Origin: Pedobacter africanus
Lineage (GTDB): Bacteria > Bacteroidota > Bacteroidia > Sphingobacteriales > Sphingobacteriaceae
Direction: 5' to 3'
Assembly: GCF_900176535.1 (NCBI RefSeq)
Contig: NZ_FWXT01000001.1
Span: 2,790,001 to 2,854,000, forward strand
DNA length: 64,000 nucleotides
The translations under genes were made by a program, and so were the position numbers. This document shows, piece after piece, positions 1-8,564 of this stretch; position 1 is the first letter of the stretch, and every line of letters starts with the position of its first letter. The notes beneath the pieces were generated by a model that did no database searches, was not told the DNA's origin, and was given only the letters and a program-made list of their open reading frames with translations.

Positions 1-801
1 CTGGTCAGCAAAAAGCAGAACATCAAAATTATTCCGGTTAGCCTCTGTATCCTGGCGCTGCTGGCTACCTATGGCCCGCAAAGTGCATTTTCTGTTTCCC
101 GGTATTCGCAGGTGGCCCGTTTGAAGAAACTCATGGCCTCTAAAAAGGATAAAGACATTAAAGAACGTGGCCCGGTGGTAAGCTACCTGGTTGACCGCCA
201 CGGACTGGCCGTATTACAGCCTTTTACCAAAAGAGACCTTAGGGAGATTGAAAATAAAATAGAAAAGAATGCCGATAGCCTTTCGCGATATTCCGTAATC
301 AGCATCAAAACAGATACAGCCAACGTCTTGCTCAACATCAAATACGATCCCCGCAATTCTTACATCGACAGCCGCCGTTTTGAAACAGAAACAGGCACCC
401 TCTTACCGGTTAGTGGTTATGACTACGTTGTCGCCGTTGAAAATTACCTGGACAAACAGCACTTTAAAGTGAATGGGGTGGATGTAACGGTTGAAAAGAC
501 AAATCAGTATGGGAACCTGAAACTGAAGGTGGGCACTGCAGCAGCAGTAGAATATGATGTGCGAAAGCTGGCAAGGGATGCGGTTGCCTTGTACAAAGCG
601 GGTAAATTAAAAGGCAAAAAGGAGGATTTGGGAATGTCCTATATGCCTTCGGAAGGACTTTCTATAACAAAGCAGGTGGGTGGACTGGAGATAAAACTGG
701 TGATCACGCTTTTAAATACGACCACCAATACCACTGAAGAAGAGGAACTCAACAAGTGGTTGAGCTATAATGGTTACCTGCTGGTTGGGTCAAAGCGGTA
801 A
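1..801 (+). CDS. DUF4153 domain membrane protein, C-terminal part (5' cut by window)
   Basis: The reading frame is open from base 1, so the gene begins upstream of the window; a GTG at 112 is probably just an internal valine codon. The visible 266 residues start with one last membrane segment (about residues 8-28), followed by an SAFSVSRYSQ stretch that I associate with the DUF4153 family, then a soluble domain of about 230 residues. DUF4153 proteins are polytopic membrane proteins of unknown function that are common in Bacteroidota. The next gene starts 19 bases after the stop but has its own promoter element. The family call rests on recall of the motif, and I infer no function. Confidence 0.6.
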   Translation: MVSKKQNIKIIPVSLCILALLATYGPQSAFSVSRYSQVARLKKLMASKKDKDIKERGPVVSYLVDRHGLAVLQPFTKRDLREIENKIEKNADSLSRYSVISIKTDTANVLLNIKYDPRNSYIDSRRFETETGTLLPVSGYDYVVAVENYLDKQHFKVNGVDVTVEKTNQYGNLKLKVGTAAAVEYDVRKLARDAVALYKAGKLKGKKEDLGMSYMPSEGLSITKQVGGLEIKLVITLLNTTTNTTEEEELNKWLSYNGYLLVGSKR

Positions 802-816
802 TTCTTGTTAGATTTG
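785..816 (+). promoter_or_regulatory. Promoter of the helicase gene, TTG-N21-TAGATTTG
   Basis: A full match to the Bacteroidota -7 consensus TAnnTTTG lies at 809-816, with a TTG 21 bases upstream (785-787). Only four bases (CATT) separate the -7 element from the ATG at 821, so transcription should begin at or next to the start codon. This would give a leaderless or nearly leaderless mRNA. Confidence 0.55.
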
Positions 817-820
817 CATT

Positions 821-3172
821 ATGCTGAATCCAGAAAATGCAAATCTAACCGGAACTGATGGGGTCAAAGCTGCCGGCGGCCTTGATGCACCCAACGCGCT
901 TACGGGGTTGGCGGCAAGGTTTGTAAACTATACGTCTAAACACATTTTCCTTACGGGTAAAGCCGGTACGGGCAAAACAACTTTTTTACGGCAGCTGATG
1001 GAATTGACGCATAAAAAGGCGGTAATTGCTGCTCCAACGGGCATTGCAGCCATCAATGCCAATGGGGTTACCATTCATTCCCTTTTCCAGTTGCCTTTCG
1101 GCGCCTACCTGCCCAAGCAGCCTGCCGCAGATGGAGGGCATTACAATCAGCAGTACAATACACCGAAATCCATAGTCAGGCATCTGAACATGACCGCTGC
1201 CAAACGCAAGGTGCTTACAGATATGGAACTGCTCATTATTGATGAAGTAAGTATGTTGCGGGCTGACCTGCTGGATGCCATTGATATGGTGCTGCGCTAT
1301 GTCAGGAGAAACAACAACGCCAGCTTTGGCGGGGTGCAGGTGCTGTTCATTGGCGATCTGCACCAGCTGCCGCCGGTTGTAAAGCCTAATGAATGGACCA
1401 TGCTGGCACAATTTTACAACAGCGCTTACTTTTTTGATGCCCATGTCCTGCAGCAGCATCCGCCGGTATATATAGAACTGGAAAAGATTTACAGGCAGGC
1501 CGACGATGTATTTATCAATCTGCTAAATAACCTGAGGAATAACCAGGTAAACCAGCAGGACGTGGCCTTGCTCCAAAAATATTACCAGGCCAATTTTAAG
1601 CCCTCGCTGAACGATAAATACATCACCCTGACTACCCATAACAACAAAGCAGATGCGCTGAACAAGCAGAGCCTGGAAGAGTTGAAAACCCCTTCTTACC
1701 TTTACATGGCCAGGGTAGAAGATGAGTTCAGCGAATATGCCTATCCTGCAGAACAGATCCTGGAACTGAAAGTTGGGGCGCAGGTGATGTTCATCAAGAA
1801 TGACTCCAGCGGGGAGCAACGCTTTTTTAACGGAAAGATAGCCACCGTTACCGCACTTAAGCCGGATCAGATAGAGGTGCAGACCGAGGGCAATAACCTG
1901 AAGGTCATTGTAGAAAAGTACAAATGGGAAAATATCAGGTACACTACTGATAAGGTGAGCGGCGAAATAAAAGAAGAGCTGATGGGGACTTTTACCCAAT
2001 ATCCGCTCAAACTGGCCTGGGCCATCACTGTACATAAAAGTCAGGGCCTGACTTTTGATAAAGCCATTGTCGATATTGGCAATGCTTTTGCTCCCGGACA
2101 GGTTTATGTGGCCCTGTCGCGCTTACGCTCGCTCGACGGGCTGGTGTTGACCTCCCAGATTTCAGGCTCAGGCATCCGGCAAGACCAGAATGTCTCCTTT
2201 TTCTCTAAAAACAAACAGGAGCCTGCTGTGCTCGAAAATCAGATCAGCCAGGAGAGCGAAAACTTTTTACAGTCCTACCTCCTCCAATGTTTTGATCTTG
2301 CCCCGCTCGATAATTATGTATATGAACACGTGCATTCCTATACCAAGGACATTAACAAATCGGCCAAGCAGAAACACGTGAAATGGGCCGCCCAGCTATT
2401 GAAAGAGCTGAGCGAGGTAAAAGCAAATGCCAGTAAATTCCTGCTGCAGATCCAGCGCCTGTACCAGGACAAATCGGATAGCGGACTACAGACTTTGCTT
2501 GACCGGACTACGGCTGCCGAAAATTATTTTAAGCCATTGCTTTCCGGTTTTTCGAAAAGGATATTTGAAAGGATGGAGCTGGTAAAGCAAGATAAACAGG
2601 TGGTGGCTTACTTAACTGAATTGCTCGAGATGGAGGCGCTGTTTTATGAACAGGTCAAAAAAATATGTAAGGCAAGTGCATTGCTCAGCGCTACGATCAA
2701 CGGTAAAGAGTTTACCAAAAAGGATGTAAATGCGCTGCTGAGCCAGGCTGAAAGGGCGGCACAGATGGAAAAGGTATTTGCCATGCCTGGTAAGCTCGAT
2801 TTTACGGAGAGGAAAACAAAAAGCAAAACCAGCGGCTCAAAAACAGTAAAAGCAAAAAAAGAAAAGGAGCCTAGGGCCGATACCAAAGAGCTTTCGCTAA
2901 TCCTGCTGAAAGAAGGAAAAACCATTCAGGAAATTGCCGAGGAACGCAAAATGGTGATCGGTACGATAGAAGGTCACCTGGCGCACTATGTGGCCAAACA
3001 GGAAATATCCGCCAAAGACATCATTGGGGGCAGAAAGCTGGAGAGGATCCTGGCCGCCATACAGGAACTGAAGACTTTACAGATGAACCCGATCAGGGAG
3101 TACCTGGGCCGCGATTACTCTTACGGAGAAATTAAGATTGGCCTGGCTGCCCATCTTGCGGAAAGGGAATAG
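821..3172 (+). CDS. Pif1/RecD2-like ATP-dependent DNA helicase with C-terminal helix-turn-helix
   Basis: A 783-residue superfamily 1 helicase. Walker A is GKAGTGKTT at residues 46-54, Walker B with IIDEVSM lies near residue 138, and the C-terminal UvrD-type motif VHKSQGLTFD followed by VYVALSR lies near residues 405-435. These define a Pif1/TraA-like core expected to unwind DNA with ATP. The C-terminal third is mostly helical. A lysine-rich linker near residue 670 precedes a helix-turn-helix-like segment (KTIQEIAEERKMVIGTIEGH, about 700-720) of the type found at the C-terminus of RecQ and related Bacteroidota helicases. The 3' end overlaps the convergent dapF by 41 bp. Helicase identity is firm; the substrate (replication forks, G-quadruplexes or repair) is unknown. 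Confidence 0.85.
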   Translation: MLNPENANLTGTDGVKAAGGLDAPNALTGLAARFVNYTSKHIFLTGKAGTGKTTFLRQLMELTHKKAVIAAPTGIAAINANGVTIHSLFQLPFGAYLPKQPAADGGHYNQQYNTPKSIVRHLNMTAAKRKVLTDMELLIIDEVSMLRADLLDAIDMVLRYVRRNNNASFGGVQVLFIGDLHQLPPVVKPNEWTMLAQFYNSAYFFDAHVLQQHPPVYIELEKIYRQADDVFINLLNNLRNNQVNQQDVALLQKYYQANFKPSLNDKYITLTTHNNKADALNKQSLEELKTPSYLYMARVEDEFSEYAYPAEQILELKVGAQVMFIKNDSSGEQRFFNGKIATVTALKPDQIEVQTEGNNLKVIVEKYKWENIRYTTDKVSGEIKEELMGTFTQYPLKLAWAITVHKSQGLTFDKAIVDIGNAFAPGQVYVALSRLRSLDGLVLTSQISGSGIRQDQNVSFFSKNKQEPAVLENQISQESENFLQSYLLQCFDLAPLDNYVYEHVHSYTKDINKSAKQKHVKWAAQLLKELSEVKANASKFLLQIQRLYQDKSDSGLQTLLDRTTAAENYFKPLLSGFSKRIFERMELVKQDKQVVAYLTELLEMEALFYEQVKKICKASALLSATINGKEFTKKDVNALLSQAERAAQMEKVFAMPGKLDFTERKTKSKTSGSKTVKAKKEKEPRADTKELSLILLKEGKTIQEIAEERKMVIGTIEGHLAHYVAKQEISAKDIIGGRKLERILAAIQELKTLQMNPIREYLGRDYSYGEIKIGLAAHLAERE

Positions 3173-3944
3173 TGCCTTCAAAAACCTTTTCAGCTGGGCC
3201 GCAAAGGAATACGTTGCTAAACTGTTCCCCGTTGTAATCAAAGCTAATGCGCAGATCTCCACCGAGAACTTTTACCGGGGTTTCAATATGCCCGTTCTGG
3301 TGTTTGTGCTGTGCCATGGACAGGGCAACAGCGGTAACACCTGTTCCGCAGGCATAGGTTTCGTCTTCTACACCGCGTTCAAAAGTGCGCACAAAGAGGT
3401 AGTCGCCTTTGTCTTCGACAAAATTAACGTTAATCCCCTCTTTTTTATAAGTGTCATTGTTACGAATGGCTTTGCCGTTCTGGTATACATCATAGCTGGC
3501 CAGGTTTTGCATCTGTAGTACATAATGCGGCGATCCGGTGTTGAGCACATAAGCATCCCCATCGGTATTGATGGTGTCAATATCAATCATCTGCAGGTCT
3601 ACCCAGTTGCCCTCTGCTGAAATTTTGGCATAATGAGGGCCATCTACTGCCAAAAAGTTAGTTTCCTTATCAATGATGCCCAGGTGTTTGGCAAAAGCTA
3701 CAATGCAACGGCCGCCATTGCCACACATGCTGCCCGGCCGGCCATCGGCATTAAAATAAAGCATCTCAAAATCATAATCAGGATTGCTGGTCAGAAACAT
3801 CAGCCCATCCGCCCCGATCCCAAATCGACGGTCACACAGTTGTTTAACCCGTTCATAATCAATATCTTTGATTGGGCCGGTTCTGTGATCGATAAGAATG
3901 AAGTCGTTTCCGGCTCCCTGGTATTTGAAGAAATTTATGTTCAT
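3132..3944 (-). CDS. dapF: Diaminopimelate epimerase
   Basis: DapF interconverts LL- and meso-diaminopimelate, giving the cross-linking residue of peptidoglycan and the precursor of lysine. The 270 residues match the usual length. Both catalytic cysteines are visible: C74 in MCGNGGRC and C199 in ACGTG, the two-base racemisation pair of this cofactor-independent family. The N-terminal KYQGAGNDF signature supports the start at 3944. The gene is convergent with the helicase, sharing 41 bp, and divergent from the DegP-type protease gene. I see no clear promoter for it in the 150 bp between. Confidence 0.96.
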   Translation of the reverse strand: MNINFFKYQGAGNDFILIDHRTGPIKDIDYERVKQLCDRRFGIGADGLMFLTSNPDYDFEMLYFNADGRPGSMCGNGGRCIVAFAKHLGIIDKETNFLAVDGPHYAKISAEGNWVDLQMIDIDTINTDGDAYVLNTGSPHYVLQMQNLASYDVYQNGKAIRNNDTYKKEGINVNFVEDKGDYLFVRTFERGVEDETYACGTGVTAVALSMAQHKHQNGHIETPVKVLGGDLRISFDYNGEQFSNVFLCGPAEKVFEGTIPFPQDGQPGQS

Positions 3945-4023
3945 TTTGATGACCTGCTGGTATTTAACATTTTTTAACAGTATTCATGACGCATTACAGA
4001 TGCAAATATCGTTGATATGGTAT

Positions 4024-4031
4024 TAAATTTG
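4024..4031 (+). promoter_or_regulatory. -7 element TAAATTTG upstream of the DegP-type protease gene
   Basis: A full match to TAnnTTTG in the dapF/protease divergent region, about 60 bases before the ATG at 4095. I found no TTG at the usual -33 spacing, so this is moderate evidence. Confidence 0.4.
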
Positions 4032-4094
4032 AATAAATCAATGAAAAGAATTGTTAACGGTTTTTTTAATGATAAAATTTAAACTGATATATAA

Positions 4095-5648
4095 ATGAAA
4101 AGACTAGGATTGATAGCGTTGGCTGCATTTATAGGTGGTGCGGCTGCAATTGGTGGCTATAAGTTATTAGAACCAAAAAATGGTGAGCTGGTGTCTTTTG
4201 CAGACCAGCAGAAAGTGTTGTTTGCAAATAACCCGAAAATCTCTTCGGCGGGCACGGTAGATTTTGTTGAAGCTGCGGCGGCGGTCTCTCCGGCTGTTGT
4301 CCACATTAAAACTTCTTATTCCGGAGGCGGTTCAGAAGGAAGGGCACGTTCTTCTTCACCTTTTGATATGTTTGACGATTTATTTGGTGGTGGCGGCCGC
4401 AGAATGCAGCGCATGCCAAGGGCAGCCTCTGGTTCGGGAGTGATTTTAACCCCTGATGGTTACATTGTAACCAATAACCATGTGGTAGACAATGCCGATA
4501 AGATTGAGGTGATCTTATCTAATAAACGTAAGGTAAGTGCCAAAGTGATTGGTAAAGACCCAAATACGGATTTGGCCCTGATCAAAGTAGAAGCCACTGA
4601 TCTGCCTGTAGTGAAAATGGGTAACTCTGATAATGTGCAGATTGGGGAATGGGTATTGGCAGTTGGTTTCCCGTTAGACCTGCAAACTACTGTTACGGCT
4701 GGTATTGTTAGTGCCAAAGCCAGAAGCATTGGTATTTTGGGCAGACAACAGCAGCAAGACTTTACAGAAGAAGAATACGAAGAATACCGCAGGACTGGTA
4801 AAGCGCCTGAAAGAACAAACAGCAGTATAGAATCTTTTATTCAGACCGATGCTGCCATTAACCCTGGAAATAGTGGTGGTGCACTGGTAAACGCAAGCGG
4901 CGAGCTGATCGGTATCAATGCTGCAATTGCATCGCAAACCGGTACCAATGAAGGCTATGGTTTTGCTATCCCGATTAACCTGGCTAAAAAGATCCTGGAC
5001 GACTTCAGGAAATATGGTAGCGTAAAACGTGGATATATAGGGGTTTCTTTCAGACCATTGGATGCTGATTATGCAGAAGAACTAAAAATCAATGACATCA
5101 ATGGATTGTATGTAAGCGAAGTGCTTCCAAACGGAGGTGGTGCAGCTGCAGGTATCAAAAAGGGGGACATTATTAAAAAAGTAGACGGTGTTGCAGTATA
5201 CGATTCTCCGGACCTTCAGGAAAAGATCGGACGCTTAAGCCCTGGGGATAAAGTACAGCTGACTTTGCTTAGGGATGGTGCTTTGAAAGATGTAAAGGTT
5301 ACTTTGAGGGGCGACAACAGCGTTGGTGTAAACACTTCAAAACTGGCTGAGCGCTCGAGCGGAACCAGCTTAGGTAAACTCGGAGCTTCTTTTGAGCCTG
5401 CATCAGCACAGCTTAAAGCACGTTATGGTGTGAAAAACGGTGTTGTAGTGAGCAACATAGAAACAGGTAAACTGTTCGACTCATGGGAAATACCTAAAGG
5501 TGTGCTGATCACTTCAGTGAATGGAATACCAGTAAACAGCGCAAAAGATGTAGAAAGTGCTTTGCCAAACTCAAGGAATGGCATGACCACGATTTCCGGA
5601 GTAGGATCACAAGGCAGATTTACCTATTCACTGACCACAGGAAGGTAA
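4095..5648 (+). CDS. DegP/DegQ-type periplasmic serine protease with PDZ domains
   Basis: Envelope quality-control protease of the HtrA family, 517 residues. An N-terminal hydrophobic segment (about 4-21) gives an export signal or membrane anchor. The trypsin-like triad is H129 (TNNHVV), D159 (NTDLALIK) and S260 (NPGNSGGAL). A glycine-rich loop sits near residues 92-108, and an acidic insert (EEEYEEYR) near 225-233 falls where the LA loop region of HtrA proteases lies. PDZ domain 1 follows at about 320-405 and a more divergent second one at about 425-510. The family degrades or refolds misfolded exported proteins. It is monocistronic, with a strong terminator 26 bases past the stop. Confidence 0.93.
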   Translation: MKRLGLIALAAFIGGAAAIGGYKLLEPKNGELVSFADQQKVLFANNPKISSAGTVDFVEAAAAVSPAVVHIKTSYSGGGSEGRARSSSPFDMFDDLFGGGGRRMQRMPRAASGSGVILTPDGYIVTNNHVVDNADKIEVILSNKRKVSAKVIGKDPNTDLALIKVEATDLPVVKMGNSDNVQIGEWVLAVGFPLDLQTTVTAGIVSAKARSIGILGRQQQQDFTEEEYEEYRRTGKAPERTNSSIESFIQTDAAINPGNSGGALVNASGELIGINAAIASQTGTNEGYGFAIPINLAKKILDDFRKYGSVKRGYIGVSFRPLDADYAEELKINDINGLYVSEVLPNGGGAAAGIKKGDIIKKVDGVAVYDSPDLQEKIGRLSPGDKVQLTLLRDGALKDVKVTLRGDNSVGVNTSKLAERSSGTSLGKLGASFEPASAQLKARYGVKNGVVVSNIETGKLFDSWEIPKGVLITSVNGIPVNSAKDVESALPNSRNGMTTISGVGSQGRFTYSLTTGR

Positions 5649-5673
5649 TTTCAGGCTAATTAAATTGACGAAG

Positions 5674-5703
5674 GCTGTCTCCCAAAAGGAGGCAGCTTTT
5701 TTT
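5674..5703 (+). terminator. Rho-independent terminator after the DegP-type gene
   Basis: GCTGTCTCC (5674-5682) pairs with GGAGGCAGC (5688-5696), with one G-U pair and a 5-base loop, followed by seven T residues (5697-5703). Confidence 0.85.
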
Positions 5704-5749
5704 GTGGGAATTGTTAATGAATAAAGTTTTCTATAAGGGACCTCTATTG

Positions 5750-5778
5750 TTACAACTTCAATTATCATTGAATTGTAA
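5750..5778. promoter_or_regulatory. Inverted repeat upstream of sdhC
   Basis: TTACAA-C-TTCAAT, a TATC loop, then ATTGAATTGTAA forms a 12-bp stem with one bulged base. It lies between the preceding terminator and the sdhC -7 element, which is 63 bases downstream. It has no T-run, so it is more likely a protein-binding site than a terminator. Confidence 0.35.
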
Positions 5779-5841
5779 TGTTAGAATGTTTCTAAATAGC
5801 TGATTTGTGCTTGGAATTAACCATTTAATTCTTTTATTAAA

Positions 5842-5849
5842 TACTTTTG
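5842..5849 (+). promoter_or_regulatory. -7 element TACTTTTG of the sdhCAB operon
   Basis: A full TAnnTTTG match, 29 bases before the ATG at 5879. A TTG start at 5807, in the same frame, would lie upstream of this promoter, which favours 5879 as the real start of sdhC. Confidence 0.6.
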
Positions 5850-5878
5850 CACATAACAGAAATAAAATAAACAATCTA

Positions 5879-6559
5879 ATGGCAAGTTTCGGAAACGCTT
5901 TTTCCTCATCAATTGGAAAAAAATTAATAATGGGCATAACGGGCCTGTTTCTCATTTCATTTCTTTTAGTGCATTGCTTTATCAATGCCCTGATTTTTGT
6001 TAATGATGGCGGCTTAACCTTTAACATGGGAGCCCACTTTATGGGTACCAACTGGTTGATCCGGGCAATGGAAGTGGTATTATTTGCAGGTTTACTTGCG
6101 CATATTTTCCAGGGCTTCAGGTTAACATTTCAAAACCAGGCGGCAAGACCGGTAAAATATGCGGTGAACAATGGCGCAGCAAATAGTAAATGGTACTCCC
6201 GCTCTATGGGCTTACTGGGAACTTTGTTGTTGATTTTCCTGATTGTACACATCTCGAAGTTCTGGGTAATGTCGCGCTTTACAGGCATTCCTACAACAGA
6301 CGCAAACGGGAATCACGACCTGTTTGCGGTAATGGTAGAAACCTTTAAAAACCCGCTGATCGTTTTGCTTTATGTATTGGCAATGGTTTCCCTGGCTTAC
6401 CACCTGTTACATGGATTTGCTTCGGCTTTCCAGACACTGGGATGGAACCACAAGAAGTATACACCGATTATTAAAGCAGTTGGGGTTTGGTTTTCTATCC
6501 TGATCTCACTGATTTTTGCTGCTATGCCGGTAGCAATGTACCTGGGCCTTATTAAATAA
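5879..6559 (+). CDS. sdhC: Succinate dehydrogenase/fumarate reductase cytochrome b subunit
   Basis: The membrane anchor of complex II, 226 residues from the ATG at 5879 (MASFGNAFSSSIGKKLIMGI). Five hydrophobic segments hold histidines suited to bind two b hemes: LLVHCF, LLAHIFQG, LIVHISKF and AYHLLHGF. This is the single-subunit, five-helix B-type anchor found in Bacteroidota and epsilonproteobacteria. It passes electrons between the iron-sulfur subunit and menaquinone. The order sdhC-sdhA-sdhB with short gaps (16 and 9 bases) indicates one operon. A longer reading from 5807 is unlikely because it crosses the promoter. Confidence 0.93.
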   Translation: MASFGNAFSSSIGKKLIMGITGLFLISFLLVHCFINALIFVNDGGLTFNMGAHFMGTNWLIRAMEVVLFAGLLAHIFQGFRLTFQNQAARPVKYAVNNGAANSKWYSRSMGLLGTLLLIFLIVHISKFWVMSRFTGIPTTDANGNHDLFAVMVETFKNPLIVLLYVLAMVSLAYHLLHGFASAFQTLGWNHKKYTPIIKAVGVWFSILISLIFAAMPVAMYLGLIK

Positions 6560-6575
6560 TTTTAGCATAAAAGAC

Positions 6576-8555
6576 ATGTCAGATTTGAATTCAAACATAC
6601 CAGAGGGAGAATTAACCACAAAATGGACTAAGTATAAGTCTTCTGTGCCTTTGGTTAACCCGTCAAATAAAAGAACGATAGAGGTGATCATTGTGGGCTC
6701 AGGTTTAGCAGGCGCTTCGGCAGCAGCAACCCTGGCTGAAATGGGTTATAAGGTGAAGTGTTTCTGCTTCCAGGATTCACCACGCAGAGCACATTCCATT
6801 GCAGCACAAGGTGGTATCAATGCAGCAAAGAATTACCAGAACGATGGTGATAGTGTATACCGTTTGTTTTATGATACCATTAAAGGTGGCGATTACCGTG
6901 CACGCGAAGCCAACGTACACCGTTTGGCCGAGGTTAGTGCAAATATTATAGATCAGTGTGTGGCACAGGGTGTTCCTTTAGCCAGGGAATACGGTGGTTT
7001 ATTAGACAACCGTTCTTTTGGGGGCACTCAGGTACAAAGAACATTTTATGCTGCCGGACAAACCGGACAGCAATTACTCTTGGGCGCATATTCTGCTTTA
7101 GAGCGCCAGATAGGTATGGGTAAGGTAGAAATGTTTACCCGCCATGAAATGCTTGAAGTAGTAAAAATTGATGGTAAGGCACGTGGTATCATTGCCCGCA
7201 ACCTGATCACAGGAGAAATTGAGCGTCATTTCGGTCATGCTGTAGTATTGGGCACAGGTGGTTACGGAAACGTTTTTTACCTTTCAACCAATGCGATGGG
7301 CAGTAACGTAACTGCTGCCTGGAAAGCGCATAAACAGGGGGCTTATTTTGCCAATCCCTGCTACACACAAATCCACCCTACCTGTATCCCGGTTTCGGGC
7401 GATCATCAGAGCAAGCTTACACTGATGTCTGAATCGCTGCGGAATGACGGCAGGATCTGGGTGCCAAAGAAAAAAGATGATCCGCGCAAGGCCTCTGAAA
7501 TCCCTGAAGAGGAAAGGGATTATTACCTGGAGCGCAGATACCCTGCTTTTGGTAACCTGGTGCCACGCGATGTGGCGTCAAGAGCGGCAAAAGAACGTTG
7601 CGATGCTGGTTATGGCGTAGGTGCATCTAAACTGGCTGTATATCTTGATTTTAAAGCCAATACAGAGCGTTATGGTCGTATTGAGGCTGCTAAGGCGGGC
7701 AATCATAACCCTGATAAGGAAACCTGTATGCGTTTGGGTACTGAGGTGATCAAAGCCAAATACGGTAACCTGTTTGACATGTATGCACAGATCACGGGCG
7801 AAAATCCTTACGAAACACCAATGCGGATCTATCCTGCAGTGCACTATACCATGGGCGGACTTTGGGTGGATTATAACCTGATGACCAGTGTACCTGGGCT
7901 GTATTGCACAGGTGAGGCCAATTTCTCTGACCATGGTGCCAACCGTTTGGGGGCATCGGCATTGATGCAGGGCCTGGCAGACGGTTATTTTGTATTGCCT
8001 TATACCATTGGGGCATATTTATCGAAAGAGATCTCCGTGAAGGCCATTCCTACAGACCACCCGGCTTTTGTTGAAGCCGAGGCAAGGGCAAAAGGTATTC
8101 TGGATAAGCTGATCAATATTAAGGGAACAAAATCGGTAGATCATTTCCATAAACGCCTGGGACACATCATGTGGGAAAAATGTGGCATGGCCCGTAATGA
8201 AAAAGGGCTAAAGGAAGCGATTGAGGAGATCAGGGCATTGCGTGCCGAGTTCTGGAGAGATGTTCGCGTACCGGGATCGGCTGATGAGCTGAATACAGAA
8301 CTGGAAAAGGCAGGTCGTGTGGCCGATTTTATAGAACTGGGCGAATTGATGTGTATCGATGCATTAAACCGCAACGAAAGCTGTGGTGGCCATTTCCGCG
8401 AAGAGTATCAAACGGAAGAGGGCGAGGCACTACGTGACGATGAGCATTATGCTTACGTTGCTGCCTGGGAATTTAAGGAAGGAGTAAACTTTGAACTGCA
8501 TAAAGAAGAGTTGAAGTTTGAAAATATTAAAGTAGCACAAAGAAGTTATAAATAG
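6576..8555 (+). CDS. sdhA: Succinate dehydrogenase/fumarate reductase flavoprotein subunit
   Basis: The catalytic subunit of complex II, 659 residues. It oxidises succinate to fumarate in the cytoplasm and may run in reverse in anaerobes. The N-terminal FAD-binding fold shows GSGLAGASAAATLAEMG at about residues 32-48. The covalent flavin histidine is in RAHSIAAQGG. The substrate and active-site region HYTMGGLWVDY lies near residue 425, followed by the second FAD-contact region GEANFSDHGANRLG and a C-terminal helical domain. Length and features fit the B-type flavoprotein that works with a five-helix anchor. It sits between sdhC and sdhB. Confidence 0.96.
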   Translation: MSDLNSNIPEGELTTKWTKYKSSVPLVNPSNKRTIEVIIVGSGLAGASAAATLAEMGYKVKCFCFQDSPRRAHSIAAQGGINAAKNYQNDGDSVYRLFYDTIKGGDYRAREANVHRLAEVSANIIDQCVAQGVPLAREYGGLLDNRSFGGTQVQRTFYAAGQTGQQLLLGAYSALERQIGMGKVEMFTRHEMLEVVKIDGKARGIIARNLITGEIERHFGHAVVLGTGGYGNVFYLSTNAMGSNVTAAWKAHKQGAYFANPCYTQIHPTCIPVSGDHQSKLTLMSESLRNDGRIWVPKKKDDPRKASEIPEEERDYYLERRYPAFGNLVPRDVASRAAKERCDAGYGVGASKLAVYLDFKANTERYGRIEAAKAGNHNPDKETCMRLGTEVIKAKYGNLFDMYAQITGENPYETPMRIYPAVHYTMGGLWVDYNLMTSVPGLYCTGEANFSDHGANRLGASALMQGLADGYFVLPYTIGAYLSKEISVKAIPTDHPAFVEAEARAKGILDKLINIKGTKSVDHFHKRLGHIMWEKCGMARNEKGLKEAIEEIRALRAEFWRDVRVPGSADELNTELEKAGRVADFIELGELMCIDALNRNESCGGHFREEYQTEEGEALRDDEHYAYVAAWEFKEGVNFELHKEELKFENIKVAQRSYK

Positions 8556-8564
8556 TACAATATC

